This document shows, one piece after another, positions 50,467-60,211 of a DNA stretch of 64,000 nucleotides. Each line of letters opens with the position of its first letter. The first letter of the stretch is position 1. The stretch comes from Anaerolineae bacterium (GTDB lineage: Bacteria > Chloroflexota > Anaerolineae > Aggregatilineales > Phototrophicaceae). The stretch covers positions 1-64,000 of the forward strand of contig JALHNB010000009.1 of assembly GCA_022843745.1 (NCBI GenBank). The letters are read 5' to 3'. A program made the translations under genes and the position numbers. The notes below the pieces were generated by a model. It was not told the DNA's origin. It did no database searches and worked only from the letters and a program-made list of their open reading frames with translations.

Positions 50467-50487
50467 AAAGTGGGGTATACCCACTTT
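50467..50487 (-). terminator. Intrinsic terminator upstream of nusA
   Basis: AAAGTGGG (50467-50474) and CCCACTTT (50480-50487) form an 8-bp stem around five bases. On the minus strand it is followed by TCTTTATATTATTTAATTT. It should stop transcription of the envelope cluster before the nusA operon. Confidence 0.78.
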
Positions 50488-50550
50488 CGCCTGACACTAT
50501 AGTAGCACAAACTTGATAGCCTGACAAGATAGATAGTTTATACAACCCCA

Positions 50551-50579
50551 GTAGGGGCGAATCGGCGAGTCGCCCCTAC
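50551..50579. repeat. Dispersed palindrome, copy 5
   Basis: GTAGGGGCGA (50551-50560) and TCGCCCCTAC (50570-50579) are perfect arms around a 9-base centre, just after the stop of the Agl23-NHL gene. It resembles copy 1 with a different centre. Confidence 0.78.
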
Positions 50580-50587
50580 AAATAAAC

Positions 50588-53500
50588 CTATCCTACCGCC
50601 TCTTGCGTCGATTCAACTTCCGGTGTCGTCTCATTCGTCACTTCGACTTCCGGCGTTGTCTCTTCCGTCAATTCGGCATTCGGGACAACGGCAGGCGCGG
50701 GAAATGGTGCGAATTTCAGAATACGACCAGAGCCAGCGTCCGCCACAAAAACATTTCCAGCGCTGTCAACTGCGAGGCCGCCAACGGTTGTAAACTGAGT
50801 AGAATTGGGGTTTTCGCGGCTGGATTGACCGAACGAGCCGACACAGTTGCCCGCAGTGTCATATACAATCACACGTCCGGCATCAGGATCGGTCACATAG
50901 ACCCTGTCACGCGCAGGATCGAGCGCTACATACGGACGATTACCCAGTTCTTCGTACCAACCACGCACGTTAAAGCTGTACATATAGGTGCCATCACTGG
51001 TGTTAAAGACTGAAACACGCCGATTCCAGGTATCCGCCACAAACAGGCGACCATCCGGGTGGATTGCCAGACCTGTTGGTTCATCGAGTTGACCCGGCCC
51101 GCTGCCACCCGTGCCAATATCCTGCACGAATTGCCCCATCGAGGTATAGACACGAATGCGCTTGTTACCCGTATCCGCGACATAGACGCGCTCATCATTA
51201 TCGACAGCGACAGCGCGTGGCCCCCAGAAGCCATCAACAGGTTCGCTTTGTGCGCCGCTGCCATACTCGCCGCGCTGCCCCCACGAAGTAATAAGCTCCC
51301 CTTCAGGCGAGAACACCTTGATCTGATAATTCCAGGTATCCGCCACGTAAATATTCCCGCTGGGGCCAACTGCCACACCATTCGGGCGCAGCATGACAAC
51401 ATCACTAAGATTCGATTGGAAATTGCCATTCGTATCGAAGATCGAAACGCGGTTATTCGATTCTTCGGCAACATACAGGTTATTCTCCGGCCCAACTGAC
51501 AAGGCCAACGGGCGATTAAGCTGCCCAGGTGCAGTCCCTGGCGCACCAAATACCGATCCGGCTGCAAGCTGCTGCCAGTTGGCGTTGCAGACATTGACTT
51601 CGATCACGTCCAGGGGATTTTCAACCGTGCCTTCGCCCACACCGAGCGACCAGATTTGTGAAGCAACATCCTTGCGCACATAGAGGTGCATTCGGTCTGC
51701 CACAGGCCATTGCGTAATATCGAAATTCCGCCCGATTGCCTCGCCATACGTCTGATAATCGCGCGACCACCAGATGTCCCACAGCCCTTTCCGAAGCTGC
51801 GCAGACTTAACATTTTCCGGCGAGAAATCAAACACGCGCGAAAGGCGTTCCGCTGTCAGGTTGAAATAATCCTGCATCGGCCACCACAGGCGGATATATT
51901 CAAAATGATAGTAGCGATCTTCCAGCAGCGGCTCGACGGCGGCGCGGTTAGCCTCACCGACGACGACAGCCACCGACTTATCAATAATCGGTCTGCTGGG
52001 GCTGCTGCCAAAGAAAACAGCATTCGGAAAATTGCGGAAATACCAGCTATATGGCCAGGATGTCTCGTTATCATACGAAAAATCCAAATCCATACCGTCG
52101 GTAGTCTGTATGCTGATTTCTTCAAGCTGATTTAGCACCGTCTTGATAGCAGGAGCGCCGTGCGCATACACCAGATATTCCGTCGCCAGATCATAGTTGA
52201 CGAAAGATGCCATAAGCGCCGAACGCGCGGTCATGAGGCTCAACATGCCAAAAACAGCGACAGCAAACATATGGCGCAGATGCCGCCAGCCTGTACGCTC
52301 GACAAACTGGTAAATCACGAGAATGACCAGACCGCTCGCCGCGACCACCGCCAGCCATTGTCCCGACTGTGCAAGCTGTAACTGCTGCAAACCTCCGAAC
52401 GGTGGTTGTCCCATCAGGAAGGGTGAAATCACCTGAAATAGCGTGATGAACAGCACCGGGAACATAAGCAGAATGACCCAACCACCGCGCTTGAATTTCT
52501 CCATGTCGATCTTCTCGAACACACGACCAAAATACCAGCCTGCTATGAAAATCATCGGGAACGTCAGATGTGTCCCCAGCCAGGGCATTTTTTCGCCTGC
52601 CAGTGTGTAGCCAATCGTATTGAAAATGGCCCACCAGGACACAAACAGCAAAAACGGCATTCTGGAAATCCAGTCGTCACCGCGTTTGGGTTTTTCGCCT
52701 CCAGGATAGTCATCATCAAGTTCTGCTTCGTCGATCAATTCGCCAAGGGATTGCGAAGGTTGATTTTCCTCACTGAACGTGTCATCTGTGGTTTGCAGCG
52801 TGATAGGCTGTTCTTCGTCGTCAGGCAGCGGATCATATTCGGAGGCAAGTGCCAATTTTTCCTGCTGTGTGCGGCGGAATTTCCAGAACATCGTCAAGCC
52901 GCTGACCATCGCTAACGCGCTGCCGATCACCGGCAAAAACTCGTAAAACGGCATAATGAGCAGCAGGTAATAATACTGGGGCTGGCTGCCGCGCCGAACG
53001 CCTTGCTGCTCCAGCCAGTAGCCGAGGCTGCCGATCATCCCTGTCGCGAGGCCGTTGATATTGGTAAACATGGTGGTAAAGAAAAAGGCAAAGATCGCAT
53101 GGAAAATGATCGCACAGACCAGCCAGCGCCGCCAATTCCACACTGCGCCAACGACAACCGAAACGGCTATCGCCGGGACAAGCGACCACAGCGCCCGAAT
53201 AATACCCTCTTGCGAATAATCCGTCGGGTTCGCGCCCATCGCTTTGGTGACAATCGGTGTCAGCCAGGGCAGGATGAGCGTTCCCATGACAATTAGAATA
53301 TCCAGTTCCGGCAAACGGTGCAGAATGCGCCACCAGCCAAGCCGCTTTGAAAATATCACAATAATGATAACGCCAGCGCAAACGACCCATATCAGAATGA
53401 CGGGTAGATTGTTCAGCCCGACGGCAGATGCAACCCCGTCCTCACCGGGTATAACAGGCGCGGCGTGCTGGGCAGCATTTTGCTCGGAGACGTGCGACAA

Positions 53501-54502
53501 TTCCTCAATGGCGATGAAAGCCAGACAAAAGAAAACAACTACCGCAAGCAAAATGAGGACATCTGCCCACTTAACCCTTGTACGAGACTCGCGATAGGCC
53601 CAGAACAATGTCCCGATGATAAACGCCACAATGCTGAGGATCACCAGCAGCGACCAGATCACAAAATTGGCGGATTCGATATTATTGAACCACCCACCCG
53701 CGACACGCGCCGATTCCGAGGCTTTCTCCCAGGGGATGATCGACAATACGATATAAAAGCCAAAGGCCGCCACGCCAGCCACCAAAATACCCAGCGACAA
53801 GGTGTAGAACCAGGTTTTGCCGGGGATGCGCCATAGATACTGCGCCAGACGCACCAGCCAGTAGAGCGTCATGAAGCTGCCGAAAATGGCGATGTAAATA
53901 AAGCCGGACTCTTTTGAACCCAGACTGCCAAGCATCGCGGCAGCAAAAATAAACAGCCAGTGGCTTCTGCGCAGCTGTCGTTCCGGCCCATCGAGGTACA
54001 TAAATGTGCAGTACACCATGATGACCGTATAAAAAATGGATGGCGTATCTTCACGGATATAGCGGTTGTAATAGAGAAACAGAGGCGAAATCAGCAGCAT
54101 CAGCGATGCCAGAATCGCGCCTGTTCGTCCTAACCATTTTCGAAATAGAAACGGCGACATCACCAGCATGATTCCCAGCAGCGCCGGGTAGATGCGGGCG
54201 GTGAAATCGTTGTCACCAAACATAAAATAAAAGAAGGCGACAACATGGAACATAATCGGGCCGTGCATCAGCGGTGTGTGCTGAAAGTCGCCCGCGTTAT
54301 AGAGATTGTACGAATAGCGGGTATGAAGGCTTTCGTCATGGCTCATCACCCGATCACCCAGGTGATAAAAGCGGGTGAAAATTGCCAGCATGAAAATGAC
54401 GATATAAATCAGCACTTCCCAATTCAGCACCGCCGACCACGACAGCATTCTGCTGACGGGATTCGTTTCCGGCGTATTTGTAGGTCTAGTTCGTATTGCC
54501 AT
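50588..54502 (-). CDS. Agl23/GT39-like polytopic membrane protein fused to an NHL beta-propeller
   Basis: A 1304-residue membrane protein. The N-terminal half resembles the flippase-associated Agl23 family and GT39-type glycosyltransferases: a first helix YIVIFMLAIFTRFYHLGDRV, the acidic HDESLHTRYSYNLY loop, and more than ten transmembrane helices up to about residue 770. A charged cytosolic loop lies near 540-600. After an extracytoplasmic domain, residues about 990-1265 contain six NHL repeats (patterns such as NIYVADTWNYQIKVFS and RVYVADTGNKRIRVYT), which should fold as a six-bladed propeller outside the cell. The tail repeats ETTPEVE. It overlaps the anti-sigma gene by 17 bases, so it belongs to the sigma-factor operon. 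Likely acts in surface glycan or glycoprotein assembly; acceptor unknown. Confidence 0.85.
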   Translation of the reverse strand: MAIRTRPTNTPETNPVSRMLSWSAVLNWEVLIYIVIFMLAIFTRFYHLGDRVMSHDESLHTRYSYNLYNAGDFQHTPLMHGPIMFHVVAFFYFMFGDNDFTARIYPALLGIMLVMSPFLFRKWLGRTGAILASLMLLISPLFLYYNRYIREDTPSIFYTVIMVYCTFMYLDGPERQLRRSHWLFIFAAAMLGSLGSKESGFIYIAIFGSFMTLYWLVRLAQYLWRIPGKTWFYTLSLGILVAGVAAFGFYIVLSIIPWEKASESARVAGGWFNNIESANFVIWSLLVILSIVAFIIGTLFWAYRESRTRVKWADVLILLAVVVFFCLAFIAIEELSHVSEQNAAQHAAPVIPGEDGVASAVGLNNLPVILIWVVCAGVIIIVIFSKRLGWWRILHRLPELDILIVMGTLILPWLTPIVTKAMGANPTDYSQEGIIRALWSLVPAIAVSVVVGAVWNWRRWLVCAIIFHAIFAFFFTTMFTNINGLATGMIGSLGYWLEQQGVRRGSQPQYYYLLLIMPFYEFLPVIGSALAMVSGLTMFWKFRRTQQEKLALASEYDPLPDDEEQPITLQTTDDTFSEENQPSQSLGELIDEAELDDDYPGGEKPKRGDDWISRMPFLLFVSWWAIFNTIGYTLAGEKMPWLGTHLTFPMIFIAGWYFGRVFEKIDMEKFKRGGWVILLMFPVLFITLFQVISPFLMGQPPFGGLQQLQLAQSGQWLAVVAASGLVILVIYQFVERTGWRHLRHMFAVAVFGMLSLMTARSALMASFVNYDLATEYLVYAHGAPAIKTVLNQLEEISIQTTDGMDLDFSYDNETSWPYSWYFRNFPNAVFFGSSPSRPIIDKSVAVVVGEANRAAVEPLLEDRYYHFEYIRLWWPMQDYFNLTAERLSRVFDFSPENVKSAQLRKGLWDIWWSRDYQTYGEAIGRNFDITQWPVADRMHLYVRKDVASQIWSLGVGEGTVENPLDVIEVNVCNANWQQLAAGSVFGAPGTAPGQLNRPLALSVGPENNLYVAEESNNRVSIFDTNGNFQSNLSDVVMLRPNGVAVGPSGNIYVADTWNYQIKVFSPEGELITSWGQRGEYGSGAQSEPVDGFWGPRAVAVDNDERVYVADTGNKRIRVYTSMGQFVQDIGTGGSGPGQLDEPTGLAIHPDGRLFVADTWNRRVSVFNTSDGTYMYSFNVRGWYEELGNRPYVALDPARDRVYVTDPDAGRVIVYDTAGNCVGSFGQSSRENPNSTQFTTVGGLAVDSAGNVFVADAGSGRILKFAPFPAPAVVPNAELTEETTPEVEVTNETTPEVESTQEAVG

Positions 54503-55031
54503 CCATCCCTCTTAATGATTCTTGATTGTGCGGCTCCGGTACGGTAGGAAGCAGCGTTGCAGGTTTAAGTTCGCTCTCGACAGTAATTGATGCTGCGATG
54601 GTAGCAACCACGACAGGTTCAGTGACATCCGGCGTTTCACGTTTCGCCAATAGCTCCGGCGCGGGAGGCGAGGGCGGCATCCGTGATATATCGCGATGCC
54701 CCATCGTAAATGGCATGATGAGCATCAATGTAAATGCCAACAGCGCCATCCCATAACGTGCCTGATAAAATCGAGGCTGCGATTCCTGGCGTGGCAGTTC
54801 AGCCTGGATTGCGCCCCACATTTGTTTAAAATCTGGCGCACCCCGCTGCCCAACAAGCGGAATCACGTGCTGCAATTCGTGTGAAAAATCGCGCCGCTGC
54901 ATATAAGCGTTGTAACAGGCCGGGCAGCGATCCAGATGCAGAGCGATGCGACGACGCGCTTTTGGCGATAATTCACCATCCATATAAGACTGAAGATGTG
55001 CTTTACAATAATGACAGTTGAAATTCCACAT
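54486..55031 (-). CDS. Zinc-finger anti-sigma factor
   Basis: A 181-residue membrane-spanning anti-sigma factor. The N-terminal cytosolic zf-HC2 domain (residues 1-50) has CHYC, H-x3-C-x2-C in LHLDRCPACYNAY and LQSYMDGELSP, as in ZAS-type anti-sigma proteins. A single transmembrane helix lies near 97-112 (MALLAFTLMLIMPFTMG), followed by a Pro/Thr/Glu-rich external tail. It should hold the ECF sigma factor encoded immediately upstream and release it on an envelope cue. It overlaps the Agl23-NHL gene by 17 bases. Confidence 0.9.
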   Translation of the reverse strand: MWNFNCHYCKAHLQSYMDGELSPKARRRIALHLDRCPACYNAYMQRRDFSHELQHVIPLVGQRGAPDFKQMWGAIQAELPRQESQPRFYQARYGMALLAFTLMLIMPFTMGHRDISRMPPSPPAPELLAKRETPDVTEPVVVATIAASITVESELKPATLLPTVPEPHNQESLRGMDGNTN

Positions 55032-55036
55032 CAGAT

Positions 55037-55639
55037 TTAACCACTCAACAATTCATCCAGCAAACCAATGCCGACTGGCTGTAACAGGCTGCGCAGCGCT
55101 TCATGCGCCAATCGGACGCGACTCTCAGCCGTTTTTTGCGGGCAATCCATCACCTCAGCAACCTCACGATACGTCAGCCCATGCCCATAACGCAGCACAA
55201 TCGCCTCTCGCAGCCGGGGTGAAAGCGAGGCTAAGGCAGCCTCGACAGCATCCTTCGCGTTTTGCTCCGCCAACGACCCTTCCGGCGTTTCCGACTTTGG
55301 GCCAGGGACATCAAAGTGTAAAAGATTGGCGATGTCCATCAGCAGTGGGCGTTTGCGGCGATACTGGTTGCGGCAGCGGCTGATAGCGATGGTATACAGC
55401 CATGTTTTGAACGACGCTCGCTTCGCATCATAGCGCTGCATATTTTTGAAGGCGTAAACAAATGTTTCCTGAGTCACATCCTCAGCGTCCTGGCGATGGA
55501 GCAGCAAGCTGTAGCATAACCGATAGATGCCCGATGCGAACTGGCTGTAGAGAGACTCAAAACCCTTCTGGTCGCCCTTCAAACAGCGAGCGATCATTTT
55601 TTCAATTGTTTCGGCCTGGCCTGCTGGTTCTACTCGCAA
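55037..55639 (-). CDS. ECF-type RNA polymerase sigma factor
   Basis: A 200-residue group 4 sigma factor. Region 2 (residues about 25-95) has FESLYSQFASGIYRLCYSLL and DAEDVTQETFVYAFKNM. Region 4 (about 140-190) has LREAIVLRYGHGLTYREVAEVMDCPQKTAESRV over its helix-turn-helix. The start is TTG 55639 with AAAGGG five bases upstream. It precedes the anti-sigma gene by five bases, the usual arrangement. Tandem 28-bp repeats lie upstream (55668-55727) and may be its own promoter. Confidence 0.95.
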   Translation of the reverse strand: MRVEPAGQAETIEKMIARCLKGDQKGFESLYSQFASGIYRLCYSLLLHRQDAEDVTQETFVYAFKNMQRYDAKRASFKTWLYTIAISRCRNQYRRKRPLLMDIANLLHFDVPGPKSETPEGSLAEQNAKDAVEAALASLSPRLREAIVLRYGHGLTYREVAEVMDCPQKTAESRVRLAHEALRSLLQPVGIGLLDELLSG

Positions 55640-55667
55640 AATAACCCTTTACGCCCACATAAACATT

Positions 55668-55727
55668 TTGTCTTGTGCGTCCCTACGTTATACGCTAACT
55701 TGTTCTGTGCATCCTTGCGTTATACAC
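55668..55727 (-). repeat. Two 28-bp direct repeats upstream of the sigma gene
   Basis: Two 28-base copies (55668-55695 and 55700-55727, period 32) match at 22 positions and share CGTTATAC. They lie 29-88 bases upstream of the ECF sigma start. They could be a regulatory element for the sigma operon, or decayed copies of the GCGTCCTTGCGTTA-type dispersed repeat. Confidence 0.6.
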
Positions 55728-55745
55728 AAGATGATGACCAAGTCC

Positions 55746-57587
55746 TCAATTTGCGGCATCGAACGGTGTACCGTCATAAATATCCTGTCGCAGCCACAGC
55801 ACCATCGTCTGTGAAGGCAAATCCGGGAAGCGTGTCCGGCGCTGCATCCACCACGCAAGTATATCAAGCCCCTGCAAAGTCTGAAGATTCCAGCTCCGAC
55901 TGACGATAAAATCCTGTCCCACGTAAGCCCCACCGAGCGCAGGTGACTCGGCCAACATCGGCAAAAGCGCGAATTCCTGGGTACGGGCTTCGCTGGCATC
56001 CGTGATAAATTGGATTTCGGTGTAGTCGCGCAACGTCCAGGCGATAACACCATCTTCTGGCGCGAGGACAAAAAGCGGGATTCGCGGCACTCCCCTCGTT
56101 TCACGACGCGATAATTCATCCAGTGTATCGCGCAAAACAAAGACTTCGCGCCCTGTCGCCTCGGTATGCCATAGTTCCACTGCGCTCTCGGCCTTCGTAA
56201 CCGCCGCGCCCCAACCACTGCCCAGCGACGTGACTAACCCGAAAACCAGCAGGCCTAATCCGGCACTGCGCAAGGCCGCTGTCATACCCCACAGACTCGA
56301 CACCAGAAAAAAACCGAGGCCGATAAACAAAACAGAAATTGTTGCCCACACCGCATTGATGGGATCAACCCGCACCTGATCGAGCGCTCCCGGCTGCGCT
56401 GTCAGAATATTCCGCGCGATCCCCTGAAAATTGACGGTGAACATGGCCAACAGCGCGATCATTGCCACCAACACAATCGGCTTGCTCCACCAGGGGATGT
56501 CAAAAAATGGATGGCGATCTTCCGCCAATAGAGCTACTGCGAGCGAGGAAACCAGACCTGCCAACGGTACAATGAGCCACAAGGCATGGTCTGCCCCACC
56601 CCCACGATAGACAAAGCTGGCAGTGATGGCGAAGACGAGCCACGCGATCAAAAACCGATCCAGCAGCGTCGTGCCTCTGCGCAACAGTATAATAATCGTT
56701 GCGATGCCAAAAACAAGTAGAATCGGCTCATAGAACAGCGTCGTTAACAACGGAAATGCCAGCGTCGCACCCGACTGTAGCGTTACAACACCGCGCACCC
56801 CTATCAGCACCAATTCGCTGACATTCGATAACCCCGGCAGATAGAGTGCAAACCCCGTGCTGACCAGAATGACCGTGAGCGCCGCAGCGCCCAACGCCGC
56901 TTGCCATGACCACCCGCTTAACGATTCGCGAATCGTGTTCGCAGGGTCGCTATCCGGGTCATCGGCACGCCCCCATGTCAGGGCAACGAATCCAGATGCA
57001 ATCAAAATCAGCGCCAGGACAAAACCAGCCGGATCGGTCAGCAAAACCAGCCCTGCAAACGAAGCCGCCGCGACTAACGTATAAACGATTTGCTGCCGTT
57101 CCCAGTAGCGCCAGAGCGCCCATAAAACCAAAATCGCGCACAGCATCGACCAGATGACGGGGCTGTCAAATCGTGAGGAAACCAACGCAACGGGTGAAAA
57201 AGCGAGAAATAAGCAGAACAAAAATGTCCGTGTCCGACCCAATAAATCACGAAACAGCAGCGGTGAATAAGCCAGCAATATCCCTGCCAGCGCCGTAAAA
57301 ATCCGCACGCTGAATTCCGAGCCGCCCAGCACGGTAAATGTCACCGCATGGAGCAAAAACAGCAGCGGAGATTCAGGGGTGATTGGGCTGCCGGGTGCTT
57401 CCGGATTCAACACCCGCCACACGGCTAACGCTTGTCGTGACTCATGAGCGCTCAGAGGTACCGTATCCAGTTCGGCGACCCGCAGCACCAACGCCAGAAC
57501 AAATATCGCCAGATAGGCGACAAATTCCATATTGATGCGTAAGCCGCGAACATCTGTCGCCATGTTATCCTGAGTTACAGCTTGCAT
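55746..57587 (-). CDS. Agl23-like polytopic membrane protein
   Basis: A 613-residue membrane protein with about twelve transmembrane helices. The N-terminal pattern FVLALVLRVAELDTVPLSAHESRQALAVW carries the acidic/His loop typical of GT39 and Agl23-like proteins, followed by FSVRIFTALAGILLAYSPLLFRDLLG. The C-terminal soluble part has a Trp-rich external domain. It resembles the N-terminal half of the 1304-residue protein downstream but lacks the NHL propeller. Likely uses a polyprenyl-phosphate-linked sugar. It starts 71 bases after the DUF2298 gene, with RBS AAGGAAG. Confidence 0.82.
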   Translation of the reverse strand: MQAVTQDNMATDVRGLRINMEFVAYLAIFVLALVLRVAELDTVPLSAHESRQALAVWRVLNPEAPGSPITPESPLLFLLHAVTFTVLGGSEFSVRIFTALAGILLAYSPLLFRDLLGRTRTFLFCLFLAFSPVALVSSRFDSPVIWSMLCAILVLWALWRYWERQQIVYTLVAAASFAGLVLLTDPAGFVLALILIASGFVALTWGRADDPDSDPANTIRESLSGWSWQAALGAAALTVILVSTGFALYLPGLSNVSELVLIGVRGVVTLQSGATLAFPLLTTLFYEPILLVFGIATIIILLRRGTTLLDRFLIAWLVFAITASFVYRGGGADHALWLIVPLAGLVSSLAVALLAEDRHPFFDIPWWSKPIVLVAMIALLAMFTVNFQGIARNILTAQPGALDQVRVDPINAVWATISVLFIGLGFFLVSSLWGMTAALRSAGLGLLVFGLVTSLGSGWGAAVTKAESAVELWHTEATGREVFVLRDTLDELSRRETRGVPRIPLFVLAPEDGVIAWTLRDYTEIQFITDASEARTQEFALLPMLAESPALGGAYVGQDFIVSRSWNLQTLQGLDILAWWMQRRTRFPDLPSQTMVLWLRQDIYDGTPFDAAN

Positions 57588-57658
57588 AGTCTTCCTTTAA
57601 AATTTGACGCTTGCGTCTTTGGCTCGAAATTGCACTTCCACGTCGTTAGCTTTCATGA

Positions 57659-60208
57659 TTATTCCTGTGCGACCACAAGCGTATTCGGTGTCACCCGGAA
57701 GAAGCGACTGCCACCTGTATCGCACATCACTTCCAGGTTATCGACAAATTTTTCTTCGCCTTCGCTGCCATACTTATTGCGCTCCGTTTCGCCGTAAAAA
57801 ATATAGTCGATACCATATTTCTCGATCAAAGGTTGAACCACATCCCAGCGCAAATCGGAATAAATACGGTCAACATCCTGTGGGCGTGAACCAAGAATCT
57901 CGCTGAAGGTTGAGCCACGCCACTGCCCTTCATGGTTTTGCCAACCCAGCACAATCGGGATACCAGAGAGCATGGCGACCCGTCCCCATTTCCCGGTGAT
58001 GTTATAAGCAGAACCGGGATCAGCCGCTTCCAACACTACTGAATCGCTGCCTTGAACCTGCTGACTCAAACACATGATCGAATCATAGTCATTCAGGGTC
58101 ATGGTTGTCAGGCCGCCGTCGAGTGTCAGCGGTGTGGCGGCGTTAAACGACAAACGCGCCGATTCGACAAACATGCGGTTGTGAATACCCAGGAATGGAT
58201 AAATCATGCCGAGCAAAATCGCAACCGTGACCAGTGCGGTGAGCGCCCCTCGGAAACGCGGCTGTTTTAAATGTACGTCTGCCAGCATCGTATAGATGGC
58301 ATATGCCCCGGCGACGCTGAATGTCAACCACGCCTGATAATAAAACTTAAAAATCGTGTTGATTCGCACACCAAAGTTATCGCGCAGGTAGATGAACTCC
58401 GGGATCAGCGTCAGCACCGCACCGACACCCGCCAGCAGCAGCGCGAAACCTGTCGCCGGAGGATAAACGATGATCTGACGTTCCTCTTTGGTTGCCTCGC
58501 GCAGTTCTTCAAGTGTTGGGATGCGCGGGAACAAACGCCCAATGACAACGACAATCACGCCTAGTAAGACAACGGACGTAAGCGCATAACTCACGCGCCG
58601 CGACAAAAGCATGGGCAGTACCGCGTTCCAGCCGCCATTCTGGTCAACAAAACTGAGAACGACATTGCGGAGTTCCGGCACGAGAGAGCCGAGGATGACG
58701 AAGAACATGACTAATACAAGCAGCGCTCCCAGAAGTGCGCCTGCTATCCCCAGGCCAAGCCGCCAATTCATGCTCTTGCCTGCCCGCCAGACTTCGATCA
58801 GTAGGAACGCGCCTAAAATAAGGACGAACGGCCCAAACATGATGAAATATTGGCGAAACAGTGTTGGATGCAGCAAATTCGGCAGTACGCCGGAAGCCTG
58901 CGAACGGAAGCTGATGAAAAACGGGAAATAGAAAACCAGTGTCAGCAGTAAAAGCGAGAGTCCCAGGCCGACCAACCCACGCCAATCCGACCATAACAAG
59001 CGCCCTGTGCCATTGCGCATCAGGCGGCGCAGCGCATCCGCGCCGATCAGCACGACCATATAGATCGGGCCATCCCAGGTGTTTAAAAAGACTAATCCGC
59101 CTAAACAAAGACCATAAAAAATAACTTCGCCGCGCACGGGCGAACGCCCTGTCAGCAGCAGATTGAGAGCCAATCCAAGCGCCAGCATCGCGAACGGCAG
59201 CGCCAGAACATGAGGATGAACATCAGCCAGCAAAAAGCTGAACTGTGGAAATTCGTCAATCGGCTGGATCGGTATGTGCTGCCCGTTCAGATCAGTGTCC
59301 GTGATTACACGGCTGGCGCGGAACCACCACCAGAAATCCCAGTTTTCAGGCGCAACCGAGTCGCCTGGGGCAAGCGGCGGCTTGGCTTCATTCCGATTAT
59401 CAACACTCCAGAAATTCATATAATCATTGGAGGCTGTACGTGTCTGGTATGGCAATTCGATGAACGCCGCCTGAAAATTGCCCATCAACGTCACGAAAAC
59501 CATGCCCAGCAAGCCGATCACCAACGCGGGCAAACGCGGCGATTGATATTCGGTAACGACGGCGCGGGAACGCACCAGATTGTAGACCACACCGAATGTC
59601 GTCAGCCCGGTCAGCGCAACCAGCAGCGCAATCGTCATATTAAAGCCGGTGGTGCTGGCGATTCCAGTCATCATCGAGAGCATCGCTGACATCACATAGC
59701 CAAAATAATAGTAGCTGATGGCGTAGCCGGACATCCAACCATCGTTGGGCGGGAACAGTTCGCTGCGCTGGACGCTGCTCATAAACATCAGTTCCATCGG
59801 CTTTTCCGTGCCGGTCAGGTTCGGCAAATGCGCACGGAACAACGCCCATCCCAGCAGGAGAACGATAAATAAAATCTCGCCGACGATCACAACCGAGCGA
59901 TTTTCGCGCCACCAGGCACGCCAATCCAACGGCTGACGAGCGTAGATCATCAGCGAAACGATCAGCACGATCAGCCATGACAGGATGATGCTGCCGGGTG
60001 AATTGCGCAGTAATCCCAGGCTGGCAAGCAGCCAAAAGACGAAGCCAACTACCAGCAAGCCGATTGCCCGTGACAGCGTATAGCCGCGATCCGGCAGGCC
60101 ACCCAGCAGGCGTGTGACCATCGGGAAAACCGCAGCCCCCGCCACTGTTACCAGCGCCCACCAGCTTAAAACAATCCAGCCCTCGCGGGCGAACCACTCA
60201 AAAATCAC
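57659..60208 (-). CDS. DUF2298 polytopic membrane protein
   Basis: An 849-residue membrane protein with about fourteen helices. DUF2298 features include GTEKPMELMFMSS near residue 130, GYAISYYYFGYVMSAM and the internal motif FSFLLADVHPHVLALPF, which carries a conserved Asp-x-His. Charged loops face outside. The family is widespread in Chloroflexota and archaea and is suspected to be glycosyltransferase-like, but no activity is established. The start is GTG 60208, three bases after the stop of the upstream DUF2298 gene, so the two are cotranslated. Confidence 0.9.
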   Translation of the reverse strand: MIFEWFAREGWIVLSWWALVTVAGAAVFPMVTRLLGGLPDRGYTLSRAIGLLVVGFVFWLLASLGLLRNSPGSIILSWLIVLIVSLMIYARQPLDWRAWWRENRSVVIVGEILFIVLLLGWALFRAHLPNLTGTEKPMELMFMSSVQRSELFPPNDGWMSGYAISYYYFGYVMSAMLSMMTGIASTTGFNMTIALLVALTGLTTFGVVYNLVRSRAVVTEYQSPRLPALVIGLLGMVFVTLMGNFQAAFIELPYQTRTASNDYMNFWSVDNRNEAKPPLAPGDSVAPENWDFWWWFRASRVITDTDLNGQHIPIQPIDEFPQFSFLLADVHPHVLALPFAMLALGLALNLLLTGRSPVRGEVIFYGLCLGGLVFLNTWDGPIYMVVLIGADALRRLMRNGTGRLLWSDWRGLVGLGLSLLLLTLVFYFPFFISFRSQASGVLPNLLHPTLFRQYFIMFGPFVLILGAFLLIEVWRAGKSMNWRLGLGIAGALLGALLVLVMFFVILGSLVPELRNVVLSFVDQNGGWNAVLPMLLSRRVSYALTSVVLLGVIVVVIGRLFPRIPTLEELREATKEERQIIVYPPATGFALLLAGVGAVLTLIPEFIYLRDNFGVRINTIFKFYYQAWLTFSVAGAYAIYTMLADVHLKQPRFRGALTALVTVAILLGMIYPFLGIHNRMFVESARLSFNAATPLTLDGGLTTMTLNDYDSIMCLSQQVQGSDSVVLEAADPGSAYNITGKWGRVAMLSGIPIVLGWQNHEGQWRGSTFSEILGSRPQDVDRIYSDLRWDVVQPLIEKYGIDYIFYGETERNKYGSEGEEKFVDNLEVMCDTGGSRFFRVTPNTLVVAQE

Positions 60209-60211
60209 TCG

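Noticed and set aside
19719-50579. Repeated palindromes considered as a CRISPR array
   Set aside because: Copies are kilobases apart, differ in their centres and are not regularly spaced; no cas genes are present.
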